Origin: Alloyangia pacifica
GTDB lineage: Bacteria; Pseudomonadota; Alphaproteobacteria; Rhodobacterales; Rhodobacteraceae
Reading direction: 5' to 3'
NCBI RefSeq assembly: GCF_003111685.1
Contig: NZ_CP022189.1
Location: 1,070,001 to 1,134,000, forward strand
DNA length: 64,000 bases
Shown here: one piece after another, positions 39,835 through 49,664 of the stretch
Layout of the letters: every line of letters starts with the position of its first letter
How positions within the stretch are numbered: the first letter of the stretch is position 1
Translations under genes and position numbers: made by a program
The notes under the pieces: generated by a model
Database searches by the model: none
Told to the model about the DNA's origin: nothing
What the model saw: only the letters and a program-made list of their open reading frames with translations

Positions 39835-40968
39835 ATGAAGATTACCGAGATCCGCACCCATCTTCTGGAACACAGGCTGGAGACGGCGTTTGAAAGTGCC
39901 TCCATGCGCTTCGATCGGCGGGTGCATCTGCTGGTCGAGGTGGTCTGCGACGATGGCACCACGGGCTGGGGCGAATGCCTCGGCCCGGCGGGACCGAACC
40001 GCGCCATGGTCGAGGCCTATACGCCCTGGCTCATCGGCAAGGACCCTCTGGAGACGGAGAAGCACTGGGCCGTGCTCTACAACGCGCTGCGCGATCAGGG
40101 GCAGCGGGGGATCTCGGTCTGCGCGCTTTCCGGCATCGACATCGCGCTCTGGGACATCAAGGGCAAGCACTTCGGCGTGCCGGTCTCGACCCTGCTCGGC
40201 GGTCGCTTCCGCGAGAAGGTGCGGGCCTATGCCACCGGCTCGTTCAAGCGCGACGGGGTGGATCGGGTCGCGGACAATGCCGAGGAGACCGGCCGCCACG
40301 CGGCGGACGGCTTCCACGCGGTGAAGATCAAGATCGGCTTCGACCCTGCAGAGGACCTGCAGGTGATCAAGGCGGTGCGCGAGGCCATCGGCCCGGAGAC
40401 CCGGCTGATGATCGACGGCAATCACGGCTATGACGTGATCGAGGCGGTGCGGGTCGGCAATGCCGCTGCCGAGTATGACATCGACTGGTTCGAAGAACCG
40501 GTGATCCCGGAGCAGCTGGGTGCCTATGCCGAGGTCCGCGCACGACAGCCGATCCCGGTGGCGGGGGGCGAGACATGGCACACCCGCTGGGGATTTGCCG
40601 AGCCGCTGCGGCGGCGGGTAATCGACATCGCCCAGCCCGACCTCTGCGGCGTGGGCGGCTTCACCGAGGCCAAGCGCGTGGCCGATCTTGCCACGCTGCA
40701 CGGGGTGCGCGTGGTGCCGCACGTCTGGGGCACCGCGGTCCAGATCGCCGCCGCGCTGCAGTTCATGGCGTCGATGGTGCCCGACCCGGTGCGCCGCGGT
40801 CCGATCGAGCCGATCATGGAGTTCGACCGCACCCACAACCCGTTCCGGCAGGCGGTGGTGACGCGGCCCATCGAGCATGAGAACGGCTGGGTCACCATCC
40901 CAGACGCGCCGGGACTGGGGATCGAGATCGACCGCGCTGCCCTCAAGGATTTCGCACCGAAGGGCTGA
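39835..40968 (+). CDS. gci: galactarolactone cycloisomerase
   Basis: Enolase-superfamily enzyme that opens galactarolactone to 5-keto-4-deoxyglucarate, the substrate of KdgD. 377 residues. The N-terminus (KITEIRTHLLEHRL...FESASMRFDRR) and many later stretches match my recollection of Agrobacterium Gci. Catalytic Lys166 lies in VKIKIGF; metal ligands in IDGNHGY, WFEEPV and AGGETWH; the partner His in VVPHVWGT. It lies 15 nt after kdgD. Confidence 0.94.
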   Translation: MKITEIRTHLLEHRLETAFESASMRFDRRVHLLVEVVCDDGTTGWGECLGPAGPNRAMVEAYTPWLIGKDPLETEKHWAVLYNALRDQGQRGISVCALSGIDIALWDIKGKHFGVPVSTLLGGRFREKVRAYATGSFKRDGVDRVADNAEETGRHAADGFHAVKIKIGFDPAEDLQVIKAVREAIGPETRLMIDGNHGYDVIEAVRVGNAAAEYDIDWFEEPVIPEQLGAYAEVRARQPIPVAGGETWHTRWGFAEPLRRRVIDIAQPDLCGVGGFTEAKRVADLATLHGVRVVPHVWGTAVQIAAALQFMASMVPDPVRRGPIEPIMEFDRTHNPFRQAVVTRPIEHENGWVTIPDAPGLGIEIDRAALKDFAPKG

Positions 40969-41020
40969 ACGTCCTGACGGCGTTCCGTCTCTCACCTCAT
41001 ATCGCCTCGAAGGACCGACG

Positions 41021-41881
41021 ATGATCGACCGCAAGCTCACCGGCGCAAAGCCCAGGACCCGGATGCCCAAGGGCGCCTGCGACACGCAGATGCACATGTA
41101 CCTGCCGGGCTACGGCTGGCGGGCGGATGGCAAAGGCGTGCCCGCCGAGCCTCTGCCCACGCCCGAGATGTACCGCAAGACCATGGGCTGGCTCGGCATC
41201 GACCGGGTGGTGATCACCCAGGGCAACGGGCACCAAATGGACAACGCCAGCCTGCTCGCCTGCGTCGCCGAGATGGGCGAGTGCGCGCGCGGCGTGGCGG
41301 TGATCACCGGCGAGACCTCGGAGGCGGAGATGACGCGGCTGGCCGAGAGCGGGATCGTCGGCGCGCGGATCATGGATCTGCCCGGCGGGGCGGTGGGTCT
41401 CGATCAGCTCGAGGCGGTGGATGCGCGCGCCCATGCGGCGGGATGGATGATGGCGGTGCAATTCGACGGCACCGCGCTCCAGGAGCTGGAGCCGAGGCTG
41501 GCGAAGCTGAGATCCAACTGGGTGCTCGACCATCATGGCAAGATCTTCGGCGGCATCACCCCCGAGCATGTCGCCACCATCAAGCGGCTCATCGACGGGG
41601 GCCGGTGCTGGTTCAAGTTCGCCGGCTGCTACGAGGCGACCACGATGTCGGGCCCCGACTATCCCGACATCGCCGCGCTCAGCCGCGAAATTGGGGCTCA
41701 CGCCCCCGAGCGCATCGTCTGGGGCACCAACTGGCCGCACAACGCCGCCAGCCGCACCGAGGACTATCCCGACGACGCTCATCTGCTGGATCTTGCCATG
41801 AGCTGGCTGCCGGATGACGCGCAGCACCGCGCACTGGTGGAGAACCCGCAGCAGCTCTATGGTTTTCCTCAGATAAGCTAG
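41021..41881 (+). CDS. gli: galactarolactone isomerase (amidohydrolase superfamily)
   Basis: 286 residues from the ATG at 41021, AAGGACC upstream. Amidohydrolase fold of the COG3618 group: CDTQMHMY near the N-terminus, LDHHGK, and WGTNWPHN near the end. In Agrobacterium the neighbour of Gci is a galactaro-delta-lactone isomerase converting the 1,5-lactone made by Udh into the 1,4-lactone; gene order here supports the same role. The alternative is a simple aldarolactone hydrolase. Confidence 0.85.
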   Translation: MIDRKLTGAKPRTRMPKGACDTQMHMYLPGYGWRADGKGVPAEPLPTPEMYRKTMGWLGIDRVVITQGNGHQMDNASLLACVAEMGECARGVAVITGETSEAEMTRLAESGIVGARIMDLPGGAVGLDQLEAVDARAHAAGWMMAVQFDGTALQELEPRLAKLRSNWVLDHHGKIFGGITPEHVATIKRLIDGGRCWFKFAGCYEATTMSGPDYPDIAALSREIGAHAPERIVWGTNWPHNAASRTEDYPDDAHLLDLAMSWLPDDAQHRALVENPQQLYGFPQIS

Positions 41882-41890
41882 GGAGACAGC

Positions 41891-42523
41891 ATGGCCCGGA
41901 TACTTTGCTATGGCGACAGCCTCACCTGGGGGCACGATGCCGCCAATGGCGCGCAGCGCCACGCGATTGCCGATCTCTGGCCCTCGGTGCTGGCCGAGGC
42001 GCTTCCTGGTGTCACGGTGCTGGCCGACGGGGTCGGCGGGCGCACCACCTCCTTTGACGATCATGCCGCGCCCTGTGACCGCAACGCCACGCGCACGCTG
42101 CCGGTGGCGCTGGCGGCGCATATGCCGCTCGATGCGGTGGTGATCCTTCTGGGTACGAACGATCTCAAGCCGAAGTTCGGCGGGATGGCGATCAGCGCGC
42201 AGCAGGGGATGCGCCGGCTGGTCCAGCTGGTGCGGGGCTTTCCCTACACGCCTGCCAGCGCGGTGCCCAAGGTGCTGATCGTCGCGCCGCCGCTTTGCAC
42301 CGCGCCTGCGCAGGGCGCCTCCGACAGCCCCATCCGTGCCGAGCAATCGGCGCTCTTCGCCCCGCTCTACGCGGCGCTGGCAGAAGAGATGGGCGTGGCC
42401 GTCTTCGATGCAGGAACCGTCGCGCAGGCCTCGCCGGTGGATGGCATCCACCTCGATGCGGCGAACACCCGCGCGATCGGCGCGGCATTGGCAGAGCCGG
42501 TGCGCGCGCTGCTGGCTATCTGA
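41891..42523 (+). CDS. SGNH/GDSL hydrolase
   Basis: 210 residues. Block I GDSLTWG (nucleophile Ser10), block III GTNDLK, and block V DGIHLD are all visible; the block II Gly lies in VGGRTTS. No signal peptide, so cytoplasmic. In this operon it may deacetylate imported pectic oligomers or open a lactone; sequence alone also allows a general arylesterase. Its stop is four nt from the stop of the convergent GH105 gene. Confidence 0.8.
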   Translation: MARILCYGDSLTWGHDAANGAQRHAIADLWPSVLAEALPGVTVLADGVGGRTTSFDDHAAPCDRNATRTLPVALAAHMPLDAVVILLGTNDLKPKFGGMAISAQQGMRRLVQLVRGFPYTPASAVPKVLIVAPPLCTAPAQGASDSPIRAEQSALFAPLYAALAEEMGVAVFDAGTVAQASPVDGIHLDAANTRAIGAALAEPVRALLAI

Positions 42524-42527
42524 CCCG

Positions 42528-43607
42528 TCAGGCGGGGGCGCGGGCGGTGAGCCGCTGCGCCGCCGCCATCATCAGCGGGCCGACGCCCTTGGCATCATCC
42601 TCGACAACCTCCTCGCTGAGGTAATACTCGCGCGAGCCATCGCGCATCTTGCCATCGAAGCCGCCGAGCCCCGCCACGTGGCAGATGCCGGTGAGCCGAG
42701 TCACGCCGCCCTCCGTCTCCAGCCGGGAGTCGACCAACGCATCATGGGCGCGTTGCCCGGCGTCGAACCATTCGCCCAGACCAAGTTCGGTGCCGCGCAT
42801 CAGCGCGTAGGCGAACATGGCCGAGGCCGAGCTTTCCTCGTAGTTGCCCGGCAGGTCCGGCGCGTCGAGCACCTGCGGCCAGAGACCGGATGCGGCTTGC
42901 TGGCGCACGACGGAGGTGAGCAGATCGAAGGTCTGGCGCTTCGGCGCGCGCTCGGGAGCCAGCGCAGAGATGTCGACCAGCGCCATGGCAAGCCAGCCCA
43001 CAGCGCGCGCCCAGACCGCCGCCGACTTGCCGGTCTCGGGATCGGCCCAGCCCTGCGCCCTTGCCGCGTCGTAGCCATGCACGTAAAGCCCCGCCGGGCC
43101 GCGGGTCAGCTCGAGCGCGCGCGCAAGCTGCGCCAGCGCATCCTCGACCAGCGCGGGTTGCGCCTGGCGTATCCCGTATTCGATCTGGAAGGGCAGGCCC
43201 ATGTAGAGCCCGTCGAGCCAGACCTGCTGCGGGTAGCGCTGCTTGTGCCAGTAGTTGCCTGCTGCGGTGCGCGGGTGGCGTGAGAGCTGCTCGGCGAGAT
43301 GCCCGGCGGCTGCCATGTAGCGCGGATCCCCGGTCTCGTCGGCGAGGTGGAAGAGACAGCGCCCCGCAAGGATGTGGTCGATGTTGAACTCGTCGATCCG
43401 GTAGCCCGCCAGCGTGCCGTCGCGGGCGATCTGCGCATCTGTCAGGCGTCTGAGGTGATCCCACCAGCGCGCCTCGCCGGTGGCCTCGTGCAGCAAGGCG
43501 AGGCCACGGTAGACGCAGCCGTCCTCGTAGCACCAGCTGCCGGCCTTGTAATGGCTGTAGCGGGCCGCGAAGGCGTCGAAATACTCCAGGACATCGGGAA
43601 GGGTCAT
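42528..43607 (-). CDS. GH105 unsaturated (rhamno)galacturonyl hydrolase
   Basis: A 359-residue alpha/alpha-barrel enzyme that hydrates the double bond of a 4,5-unsaturated uronic acid at the non-reducing end, releasing it from the oligomer. YteR/RhiN-type motifs are present: [11 protein letters not shown] (general acid Asp near 130), HGYD, and [10 protein letters not shown]. No signal peptide, so it acts on imported fragments. Its product feeds KdgF and KduI. Start overlaps the GH28 stop (ATGA). Confidence 0.92.
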   Translation of the reverse strand: MTLPDVLEYFDAFAARYSHYKAGSWCYEDGCVYRGLALLHEATGEARWWDHLRRLTDAQIARDGTLAGYRIDEFNIDHILAGRCLFHLADETGDPRYMAAAGHLAEQLSRHPRTAAGNYWHKQRYPQQVWLDGLYMGLPFQIEYGIRQAQPALVEDALAQLARALELTRGPAGLYVHGYDAARAQGWADPETGKSAAVWARAVGWLAMALVDISALAPERAPKRQTFDLLTSVVRQQAASGLWPQVLDAPDLPGNYEESSASAMFAYALMRGTELGLGEWFDAGQRAHDALVDSRLETEGGVTRLTGICHVAGLGGFDGKMRDGSREYYLSEEVVEDDAKGVGPLMMAAAQRLTARAPA

Positions 43608-45160
43608 GGCTGGGCGAGGCTCCGGTTGAGGACATCGTCGGTGCTGAGCGGGGCGGCGTCGGCAGACAGATCCCCGACGACCGTGGCGTGTTCGGCGCGC
43701 ACGCCCGAGTGGCGCAGGGCGCGCACGCCGTCGGCCATGAGCGGCGGCGCGGGGCGGGCGCCGGGATCAAGCGAGACCAAGGTGACCTTCGAGAGCCGGA
43801 TCGGGCCGATCGGGGCTTCTGGCAGGCCGAGGAAGGCGCCGAGCGCATGGGCAAGGCTGCGCACCTCGACGTTCTCGACGGTGATCTTGCCGATGCGCGG
43901 CGTCAGTTGGCTGACCGCGGCGGGCGCGCGGGACTGCACCCAGTCCGCATGGCCGTCGTGGTCGCAGAAGTAATGGGCGTTGGCCGAAAAGGCGGTGAGC
44001 ACCCCGTCCATGGTCACGTTGCGCATGACAATGCGGGCAATCTCGCCGCCGCGGCCGCGCCGGGTCTTCAGCCGCAGCCCGCGGTCGGTGCCGACCATCT
44101 CGCAATCGCACACGGTCACGTCGGTGACGCTGCCCGACATCTCCGAGCCGATGACGCAGCCGCCGTGGCCCCGCTCCATCAGGCAATGCTGCACGGTGAT
44201 GCGGCGGGTGGGGCGCAGGTGATCCGCCTCGCCCTTGTCGCCGCGCTTGCCCGCCTTGATCGCGATGCAGTCGTCGCCGACCGAGAAATGCGTGCCGACG
44301 ATGGTGACGTCCTCGCACATGTCGGGATCGAAGCCGTCGGTGTTGGGGCTGTCGTGCGGCGCCTGAATGGTCAGGCAGGCGGCAAAGAGATCGTGGCAGC
44401 CCTGCGGGTGGATGGTCCAGCTCGGCGCGTTGCGGATGGTGAAGCCGATGAGGCGGGTGGCCTCGGCGTCGATGAGATGCAGCCCGCGCGGGCGGCGGGC
44501 ACCCTCGCGCGTTTCCTTGGCCCAGGTCCACCAGTCGCCGCGGTCGCCGCCGCCGTCGAGCGTGCCGAGACCCTCGATGGTCAGGTTGCGCGTGCGTATG
44601 GCGTGCAGCGGTGCGCGGAAGCAGGGTTCGGGCAGCCCTTCCCAGGAGCCGAGCATCGTGCCGTCGGGGTTGCGGGCGGGCAGGATCGGCCAGCCGCTGC
44701 GGTCGGAGGAGGGGGCGAGGGTGGCGCCTTCGGAAAGGTGCAGGATCATGTCCGAGCGCAGCTCGACCGGGCCGCAGACCCAGTGGCCGGGCGGGACGAT
44801 CAGCGTGCCGCCCTTCGGCAGCGCGGCGATCGCCTGGGTAAAGGCGGCGGCGTTACCGGCGGCGGCGAGGGGCGTGTCTGCCAGGCCCGCGCGGGCACCG
44901 AAGTCGGTCACTTCCAGCGCGCCGGGGCAGGGGGCCGTGGTGAAGCCCAAGGTCTCGCCGCCGCAGTAGAAGGCGTAATCGCTGTCCGGCTCCAGTGGGC
45001 CGAGCGGCAGCACCACGCGGGACGCCATGCCCTCGGCGACGGTCTCGCCGTTGCGGCTCAGGCGCCAGGGGCGGGCCGGGTCGAGCGTGAAGCGGGCAGG
45101 CGGCGGCGCGAGGCAAAGCACGGCCATGCGCGGGGTCACCGCGGCGCAACGGAGGGTCAT
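43604..45160 (-). CDS. GH28 polygalacturonase, apparently cytoplasmic
   Basis: A 518-residue right-handed beta-helix glycosidase that hydrolyses alpha-1,4-galacturonan. The three catalytic acids are visible: Asp275 (NTDGFDP), Asp296 and Asp297 ([11 protein letters not shown]); [11 protein letters not shown] gives the His. The N-terminus carries a small beta domain typical of exo-acting bacterial enzymes (PehX type). Most such enzymes are secreted, but the start ([12 protein letters not shown]) is not a convincing signal peptide. With the ABC importer upstream it probably cuts imported oligogalacturonides, giving galacturonate to Udh. Confidence 0.92.
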   Translation of the reverse strand: MTLRCAAVTPRMAVLCLAPPPARFTLDPARPWRLSRNGETVAEGMASRVVLPLGPLEPDSDYAFYCGGETLGFTTAPCPGALEVTDFGARAGLADTPLAAAGNAAAFTQAIAALPKGGTLIVPPGHWVCGPVELRSDMILHLSEGATLAPSSDRSGWPILPARNPDGTMLGSWEGLPEPCFRAPLHAIRTRNLTIEGLGTLDGGGDRGDWWTWAKETREGARRPRGLHLIDAEATRLIGFTIRNAPSWTIHPQGCHDLFAACLTIQAPHDSPNTDGFDPDMCEDVTIVGTHFSVGDDCIAIKAGKRGDKGEADHLRPTRRITVQHCLMERGHGGCVIGSEMSGSVTDVTVCDCEMVGTDRGLRLKTRRGRGGEIARIVMRNVTMDGVLTAFSANAHYFCDHDGHADWVQSRAPAAVSQLTPRIGKITVENVEVRSLAHALGAFLGLPEAPIGPIRLSKVTLVSLDPGARPAPPLMADGVRALRHSGVRAEHATVVGDLSADAAPLSTDDVLNRSLAQP

Positions 45161-45186
45161 GGGGCGGACTTTCGTCTTGGGGATGC

Positions 45187-45214
45187 GGGGCGGCCCGGAG
45201 TGGCGGGCCGCCCC
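45187..45214 (-). terminator. post-binding-protein hairpin in the oligogalacturonide operon
   Basis: GGGGCGGCCCG (45187-45197) pairs perfectly with CGGGCCGCCCC (45204-45214), loop of six. It lies 23 nt after the binding-protein stop and upstream of GH28 on the leftward strand; no T-run. Confidence 0.6.
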
Positions 45215-45237
45215 CTTGGAAGACCTCAGGTCCGAGG

Positions 45238-46515
45238 TCAGTCGAACTGGCTCAGCACGTCGTTGGCGCCTTCGATGATGTACGCGGCGGCTTCCTCGGC
45301 GCTGACCATGCCGTAGGCGAATTCCTCGAGCGTATCGACGAAGGTGGCGCGCAGCTCGGGGTGCTCGTTGAACGGCGACACGGCGGGGCCTTCGGAGGCC
45401 ATCATGATCTCATGCGCCTCGAGCAGTTCGGGCTTGATCTGGCCGGCGGCCTGCAGCCGCTCCAGCGCTACCTTCGAGGCCGGCAGGCCCCGGGTGTCGC
45501 CAAGCGCGTCGATGCCCTCGGGCTCGTTGACCAGGCAGTTGAGGATTTCGGCCGCGGCCTCGGGGTTCTTGGAGTTCTTCGACACGGCAAAGAGCATCGA
45601 CGGCTTGCGGTAGACACCTTGGGTCACCGCGTCCTCGAAGGTCACCATCGGTACGGCGGCCAGCAGTTCTCCGTCCTGCAGCGGATCGGAGAACTTGAAG
45701 TAGGTGCTGTCCCACTCGTAGGAGCCGGCGATCTTGCCCTCGGCCCAGGCGGTCTTTTCGTAGAGCTTCACGTTGCCCTCGGCGGCCTCGTCCTGGCGCG
45801 ACTGGATGGCACCGGTGTCGACCATGCGCTGATAGAAGTTGATCCCTTCGGTCAGCTCTTCGGGGGTCCATGCTACGCGGTTGGTTTCCGGGTCCACGAG
45901 GTCCTTGCCGGTCTTCTGGGTGACCGCGAGCGAGACCAGCAGCTGGGCGCTTTCCGAGACGGCGTTGAACAGGCGGTACTCCTCGCCCTCCTTGTCGCGC
46001 AGCGCCTCGGCGGCGCCGAAGAATTCTTCCCAGGTCGTCGGCGCGCTCAGCCCGGCCTCTTCAAGCGTGGTGGTGTTGAAGAAGAAGACACGGCCGGTGG
46101 TCGAGACCGGGATGCCCTGCACGTGGCCCTTGACAGTGACGCCGTCGAGATCGGTCTGCGGATATTGCGACAGCTCCACCGCGCCGAGCTCGTTCAGGTC
46201 CGCAAAGCCGGTGCCATCGCGCGAGAAGAGCGGCAACCAGGGCCAGTTCACCTGGATCAGGTCGGCCTCGGTGCCGCCGGCCATCTGGGTGGTGAGCTTC
46301 TCGAGGTAGCCCGAGAAGCCGGTGAACTCGGGGGCGATGCTGTGGCCGTGTTTTTCGCCGCAGGCCTTGAGCGCTTCCTGCGTGGCGACGTGGCGCGAGT
46401 CGCCCCCCCACCAGCTCATCCGCAGCTCGGCGGCGTTTGCCATACTGGCGGCAGATGACAGCGCACAGGGCACCAGTGCGCTTGCAAGCAGCGCCTTTTT
46501 GATCGTCGACTTCAT
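45238..46515 (-). CDS. ABC transporter sugar-binding protein, TogB-like (oligogalacturonide)
   Basis: Periplasmic receptor, 425 residues, family 1 solute-binding protein. Signal peptide [28 protein letters not shown]. The mature start [12 protein letters not shown] and the [15 protein letters not shown] segment resemble TogB of pectinolytic enterobacteria. Genes for GH28 and GH105 directly downstream support oligogalacturonides as the ligand. It follows its ATPase gene by 29 nt. Confidence 0.9.
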   Translation of the reverse strand: MKSTIKKALLASALVPCALSSAASMANAAELRMSWWGGDSRHVATQEALKACGEKHGHSIAPEFTGFSGYLEKLTTQMAGGTEADLIQVNWPWLPLFSRDGTGFADLNELGAVELSQYPQTDLDGVTVKGHVQGIPVSTTGRVFFFNTTTLEEAGLSAPTTWEEFFGAAEALRDKEGEEYRLFNAVSESAQLLVSLAVTQKTGKDLVDPETNRVAWTPEELTEGINFYQRMVDTGAIQSRQDEAAEGNVKLYEKTAWAEGKIAGSYEWDSTYFKFSDPLQDGELLAAVPMVTFEDAVTQGVYRKPSMLFAVSKNSKNPEAAAEILNCLVNEPEGIDALGDTRGLPASKVALERLQAAGQIKPELLEAHEIMMASEGPAVSPFNEHPELRATFVDTLEEFAYGMVSAEEAAAYIIEGANDVLSQFD

Positions 46516-46544
46516 TTTGAAAACTCCTCCTCCAAGTTTTCGGA

Positions 46545-47651
46545 TCAGCCCGCGAGGGGCAGGGATACGTTCGCGCCGCTCTGGCGGTCGAAGATATGCG
46601 CGTGGGCAAGATCGGGCGTCAGGCGGATGCTCTCGTCCGAGCGGTCGAGCGCGTCATATTCCGCGGCACCGGCGACGGTGGTGATCTGCTTTCCCTCGAG
46701 CATGGCATGCAGGTAGACCTCGTGCCCCATGAACTCGGCCGAGCGCAGGCGGGCGGTCAGCCCGTTGCCCGCCGAGAGCTTCATGTGCTGCGGGCGGATG
46801 CCGAGCGCCGCCTCCTGCGGCTTCGACTGCATCCGGCTCAGCACCGCCTCGTCGAGCGAGATCACCTGCCCGCCGAGGCGAAAGTCGGTGCCCTCGATCT
46901 CGCCGTCGATCACGTTCATCTCGGGCGAGCCGATGAAGCCCGCGACGAAGAGGTTGGCGGGGCGGTCGTAAAGCTCTTTCGGGGTGGCGACCTGCATGAT
47001 GTGGCCATCCTTCATCACGCAGATGCGGTCGCCCATGGTCATCGCCTCGGTCTGGTCGTGGGTGACGTAGACCACGGTCGACGGGCGGCCCTCGGCCTTC
47101 AGCCGCTTGTGCAGGTCGGTGATCCGCACCCGCATCGAGGCGCGCAGCTTGGCGTCGAGGTTCGAGAGCGGCTCGTCGAAGAGGAACACCTCGGGCTTCT
47201 TGATAAGCGCGCGGCCCAAAGCCACGCGCTGCGCCTGTCCGCCGGAGAGCTGCTTTGGCAGCCGGTCGAGCAGCGGCTCGATCTCGAGGATGCGCGCGAC
47301 CTCCTGCACGGCGGCTTCGCGCTCGGCTTTTGGCACATGCGCGAGGCGCAGGCCGAAGGCAAGGTTGGAGCGTACCTTCATGTGCGGATAGAGCGCGTAA
47401 TTCTGGAACACCATGGCGATGCGACGCTTGCCGGGGGGCAGGGCGTTGACGATGCGATCGCCGATGCGGATCTCGCCGGAGGTCACCTCCTCGAGTCCGG
47501 CGATCATCCGCAGCGTGGTGGACTTGGCGCAGCCCGAGGGGCCGACAAGCACCATGAACTCGCCTTCTTCCACGTCGAGGTCGATGCCGTGCACTGCCTT
47601 GAACGCGCCGCCATAGACCTTTTCGAGCTTGCTGAGTTGCAGACGTGCCAT
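46545..47651 (-). CDS. ABC transporter ATPase, UgpC/MsmX type (TogA-like)
   Basis: Energises the oligogalacturonide importer, 368 residues from the ATG at 47651 (AAGGA upstream). Walker A GPSGCAKST has Ala for the usual Gly but keeps the Lys and Ser. Then FQNYALYPHM (Q-loop), LSGGQAQRVALGRAL, FLFDEPLSNLDAKLR, the H-loop, and the C-terminal TOBE/MalK regulatory domain. It lies five nt after the second permease. Confidence 0.93.
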   Translation of the reverse strand: MARLQLSKLEKVYGGAFKAVHGIDLDVEEGEFMVLVGPSGCAKSTTLRMIAGLEEVTSGEIRIGDRIVNALPPGKRRIAMVFQNYALYPHMKVRSNLAFGLRLAHVPKAEREAAVQEVARILEIEPLLDRLPKQLSGGQAQRVALGRALIKKPEVFLFDEPLSNLDAKLRASMRVRITDLHKRLKAEGRPSTVVYVTHDQTEAMTMGDRICVMKDGHIMQVATPKELYDRPANLFVAGFIGSPEMNVIDGEIEGTDFRLGGQVISLDEAVLSRMQSKPQEAALGIRPQHMKLSAGNGLTARLRSAEFMGHEVYLHAMLEGKQITTVAGAAEYDALDRSDESIRLTPDLAHAHIFDRQSGANVSLPLAG

Positions 47652-47656
47652 TGCGA

Positions 47657-48580
47657 TTATCCTTTCACCCCACCGGCCGAGAGGCCTTCGATGAAGTATT
47701 TCTGAGCCATGAAGAACACGATGAGCGCGGGCGTGATGGTGAGCACCGACATCGCCAGGATGCGGTTCCATTCGAACGCCTCGGTCGTGTCGATCGAGAG
47801 TTTCAGCGCCAGGCTGACCGGATACTTGTCGACCGAGCTGATGTAGATGAGCGGGCCGAGGAAGTCGTTCATCGTCCACATGAATTGGAAGAGGCACACC
47901 GAGATCAGCGCGGGGGCCAGCATCGGCACCACGATGAACACCAGCGTCTGCCAGCTGTTCGCGCCGTCGACCCGCGCCGCCTCTTCCATGTCGCCGGGGA
48001 TCGCGCGCAGGAACTGCACCAGCATGAAGACGAAGAAGGCGTCACCGGCAAAGGCCGAGGGCACCCAGAGCGGCAGGAAGCTGTCGAGCCAGCCCAGATC
48101 GCGGAACAGCAGGTACTGCGGGATGCGGGTGACCACGTTGGGCAGCAGCAGGATGGCGATCACCGAGCCGAAGAGCAGCTTTTTCAGCGGGAAGTCGAAA
48201 CGGGCGAAGCCGTAGGCTACCATGGTGCAGCTGATTGCCGTGCCGATCACCTTGGGGATGATGATCAAAAAGGAGTTCAGGAAGAACCGCCCGAAGGTGT
48301 AGGGGGTCGAGGTCTCCCAGCCCTTCACATAACCCTCGGCGGTGGGCTCCTGCGGGATGAAGCCGGGGTTGGCGAAGATCTCGGCGTTGGTCTTGAACGA
48401 CGCGCCGACCAGCCAGATCAGCGGGTAGAGCATCAAGAGCCCCACCCCAAAGAGGATGACATAGCGGACCGCGGCCGAGACTTTGGCGTTGCGGATCTGC
48501 CGGGCGTTGGCCGCGCGGGCTTCGGCGAGGCCATCGGCACCGGCGGAAAGGACATCGGAGGCGTGGGAGATATCGGTCAT
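47657..48580 (-). CDS. ABC sugar transporter permease 2, TogN/MalG-like
   Basis: 307 residues, from the ATG at 48580 with GGAG upstream. Six helices and the EAA coupling loop (MEEAARVDGANSWQTLVFIVVP). A hydrophilic N-terminus of about 37 residues precedes helix 1. Two nt separate it from the first permease. Confidence 0.93.
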   Translation of the reverse strand: MTDISHASDVLSAGADGLAEARAANARQIRNAKVSAAVRYVILFGVGLLMLYPLIWLVGASFKTNAEIFANPGFIPQEPTAEGYVKGWETSTPYTFGRFFLNSFLIIIPKVIGTAISCTMVAYGFARFDFPLKKLLFGSVIAILLLPNVVTRIPQYLLFRDLGWLDSFLPLWVPSAFAGDAFFVFMLVQFLRAIPGDMEEAARVDGANSWQTLVFIVVPMLAPALISVCLFQFMWTMNDFLGPLIYISSVDKYPVSLALKLSIDTTEAFEWNRILAMSVLTITPALIVFFMAQKYFIEGLSAGGVKG

Positions 48581-48582
48581 GT

Positions 48583-49464
48583 TCAGCTCCGCTTGTCGCC
48601 GGCGTAGTAGACCCACTTCTTCGAAGACCAGAAGGCCGCGAGGGTGAGCACCATGATGATCACGAAGAGCACCCAGGCGATGGCCGAGGCATAGCCCATG
48701 TCGAAGCGGCGGAAGGCCTCGTCGTAGATGTACATCGGCAGGAGGTAAGTGGACTTCAGCGGGCCGCCCTGGGTGATGATGTAGGGGCCGTTGAACTCCT
48801 GAAACGCCTGGACCATCTGCATGATCAGGTTGAAGAAAATCACCGGGGTGATCAGCGGGATGGTGATGAACAGGAAGCAATGCGCCTTGCTCGCGCCGTC
48901 GATCTCGGCGGCCTCGTAGAGCGACTTGTCGATCGACTGCAGGGCCGCGAGGAAGATCACCATCGCCGAGCCGAATTGCCAGCAGCGCAGCAGCGTGATG
49001 GTGAAGAGCGCGTTCTGCGGATCGCCGAACCAGTTCACCGCCTCGAAGCCGAGCCCGGTGAGCATCATGTTCACCAGCCCCTCGGAGGCGAAGATGTAAC
49101 GCCAGAGCACCGCGATGGCGATCGACCCGCCAAGGATCGACGGCACATAGAAGGCGGTGCGGAAGAAATTGATGAACTTCAGCTTGTAGTTGAGGATATA
49201 GGCGATGAAGAGCGCGAAGGCGAGCTTCAGTGGCACCGTGGTGAACACATAGATCAGCGTCACCGTCAGCGACCGTCTGAACGTCCGGTCCTTGGTGAAG
49301 AGATCGGTGTAATTCTCCAGTCCCGTCCATCTTGGTGCCGACATGAGGTTGTAGTCGGTGAAGCTGAGATAGAGCGAAGCCCCGAAGGGGATCATCGTGA
49401 AGACCAGAAGACCGATGATATAGGGCGCGAGGTAGCCAAGCCCCAGAGCGCGCTTGCGCGTCAT
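48583..49464 (-). CDS. ABC sugar transporter permease 1, TogM/MalF-like
   Basis: 293 residues, six helices, with the EAA loop LYEAAEIDGASKAHCFLFITIP near 190-211. First gene of the leftward operon that continues through the second permease, ATPase, binding protein, GH28 and GH105. Confidence 0.93.
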   Translation of the reverse strand: MTRKRALGLGYLAPYIIGLLVFTMIPFGASLYLSFTDYNLMSAPRWTGLENYTDLFTKDRTFRRSLTVTLIYVFTTVPLKLAFALFIAYILNYKLKFINFFRTAFYVPSILGGSIAIAVLWRYIFASEGLVNMMLTGLGFEAVNWFGDPQNALFTITLLRCWQFGSAMVIFLAALQSIDKSLYEAAEIDGASKAHCFLFITIPLITPVIFFNLIMQMVQAFQEFNGPYIITQGGPLKSTYLLPMYIYDEAFRRFDMGYASAIAWVLFVIIMVLTLAAFWSSKKWVYYAGDKRS

Positions 49465-49593
49465 GGCCGACCTCCCTCGCCCCGACCTGCCGAGACGGCG
49501 GTCAACTTCGGCAAAATAAGCATATGTCCTCCCGAACTGTGCGGAATTCGCCCGTCCCGTGACGTCAGCTTGCCCCCTCCTCGGGGCTGGCGG

Positions 49594-49625
49594 GTGACAG
49601 GCGGTCCTCTACAGTTGTATGATGA
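49594..49625 (+). promoter_or_regulatory. GntR-type operator over the -10 of the AraC-gene promoter
   Basis: GTTGTATGATGA (49614-49625), the exact complement of the site at 35165-35176. Its core TATGAT (49618-49623) is a good -10 with GTGACA (49594-49599) as -35 at an 18-bp spacing. The intergenic region is shared with the leftward transporter operon, so one site could control both directions. Confidence 0.6.
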
Positions 49626-49664
49626 ATTCATGACAGATGGCGAGCGTGGATTGAATTCACCAAG

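Noticed and set aside
47500..47545. GCAKST Walker A in the UgpC-type ATPase
   Set aside because: Lys and Ser that bind nucleotide are intact and the variant seems common in roseobacter UgpC proteins; not treated as a defect.
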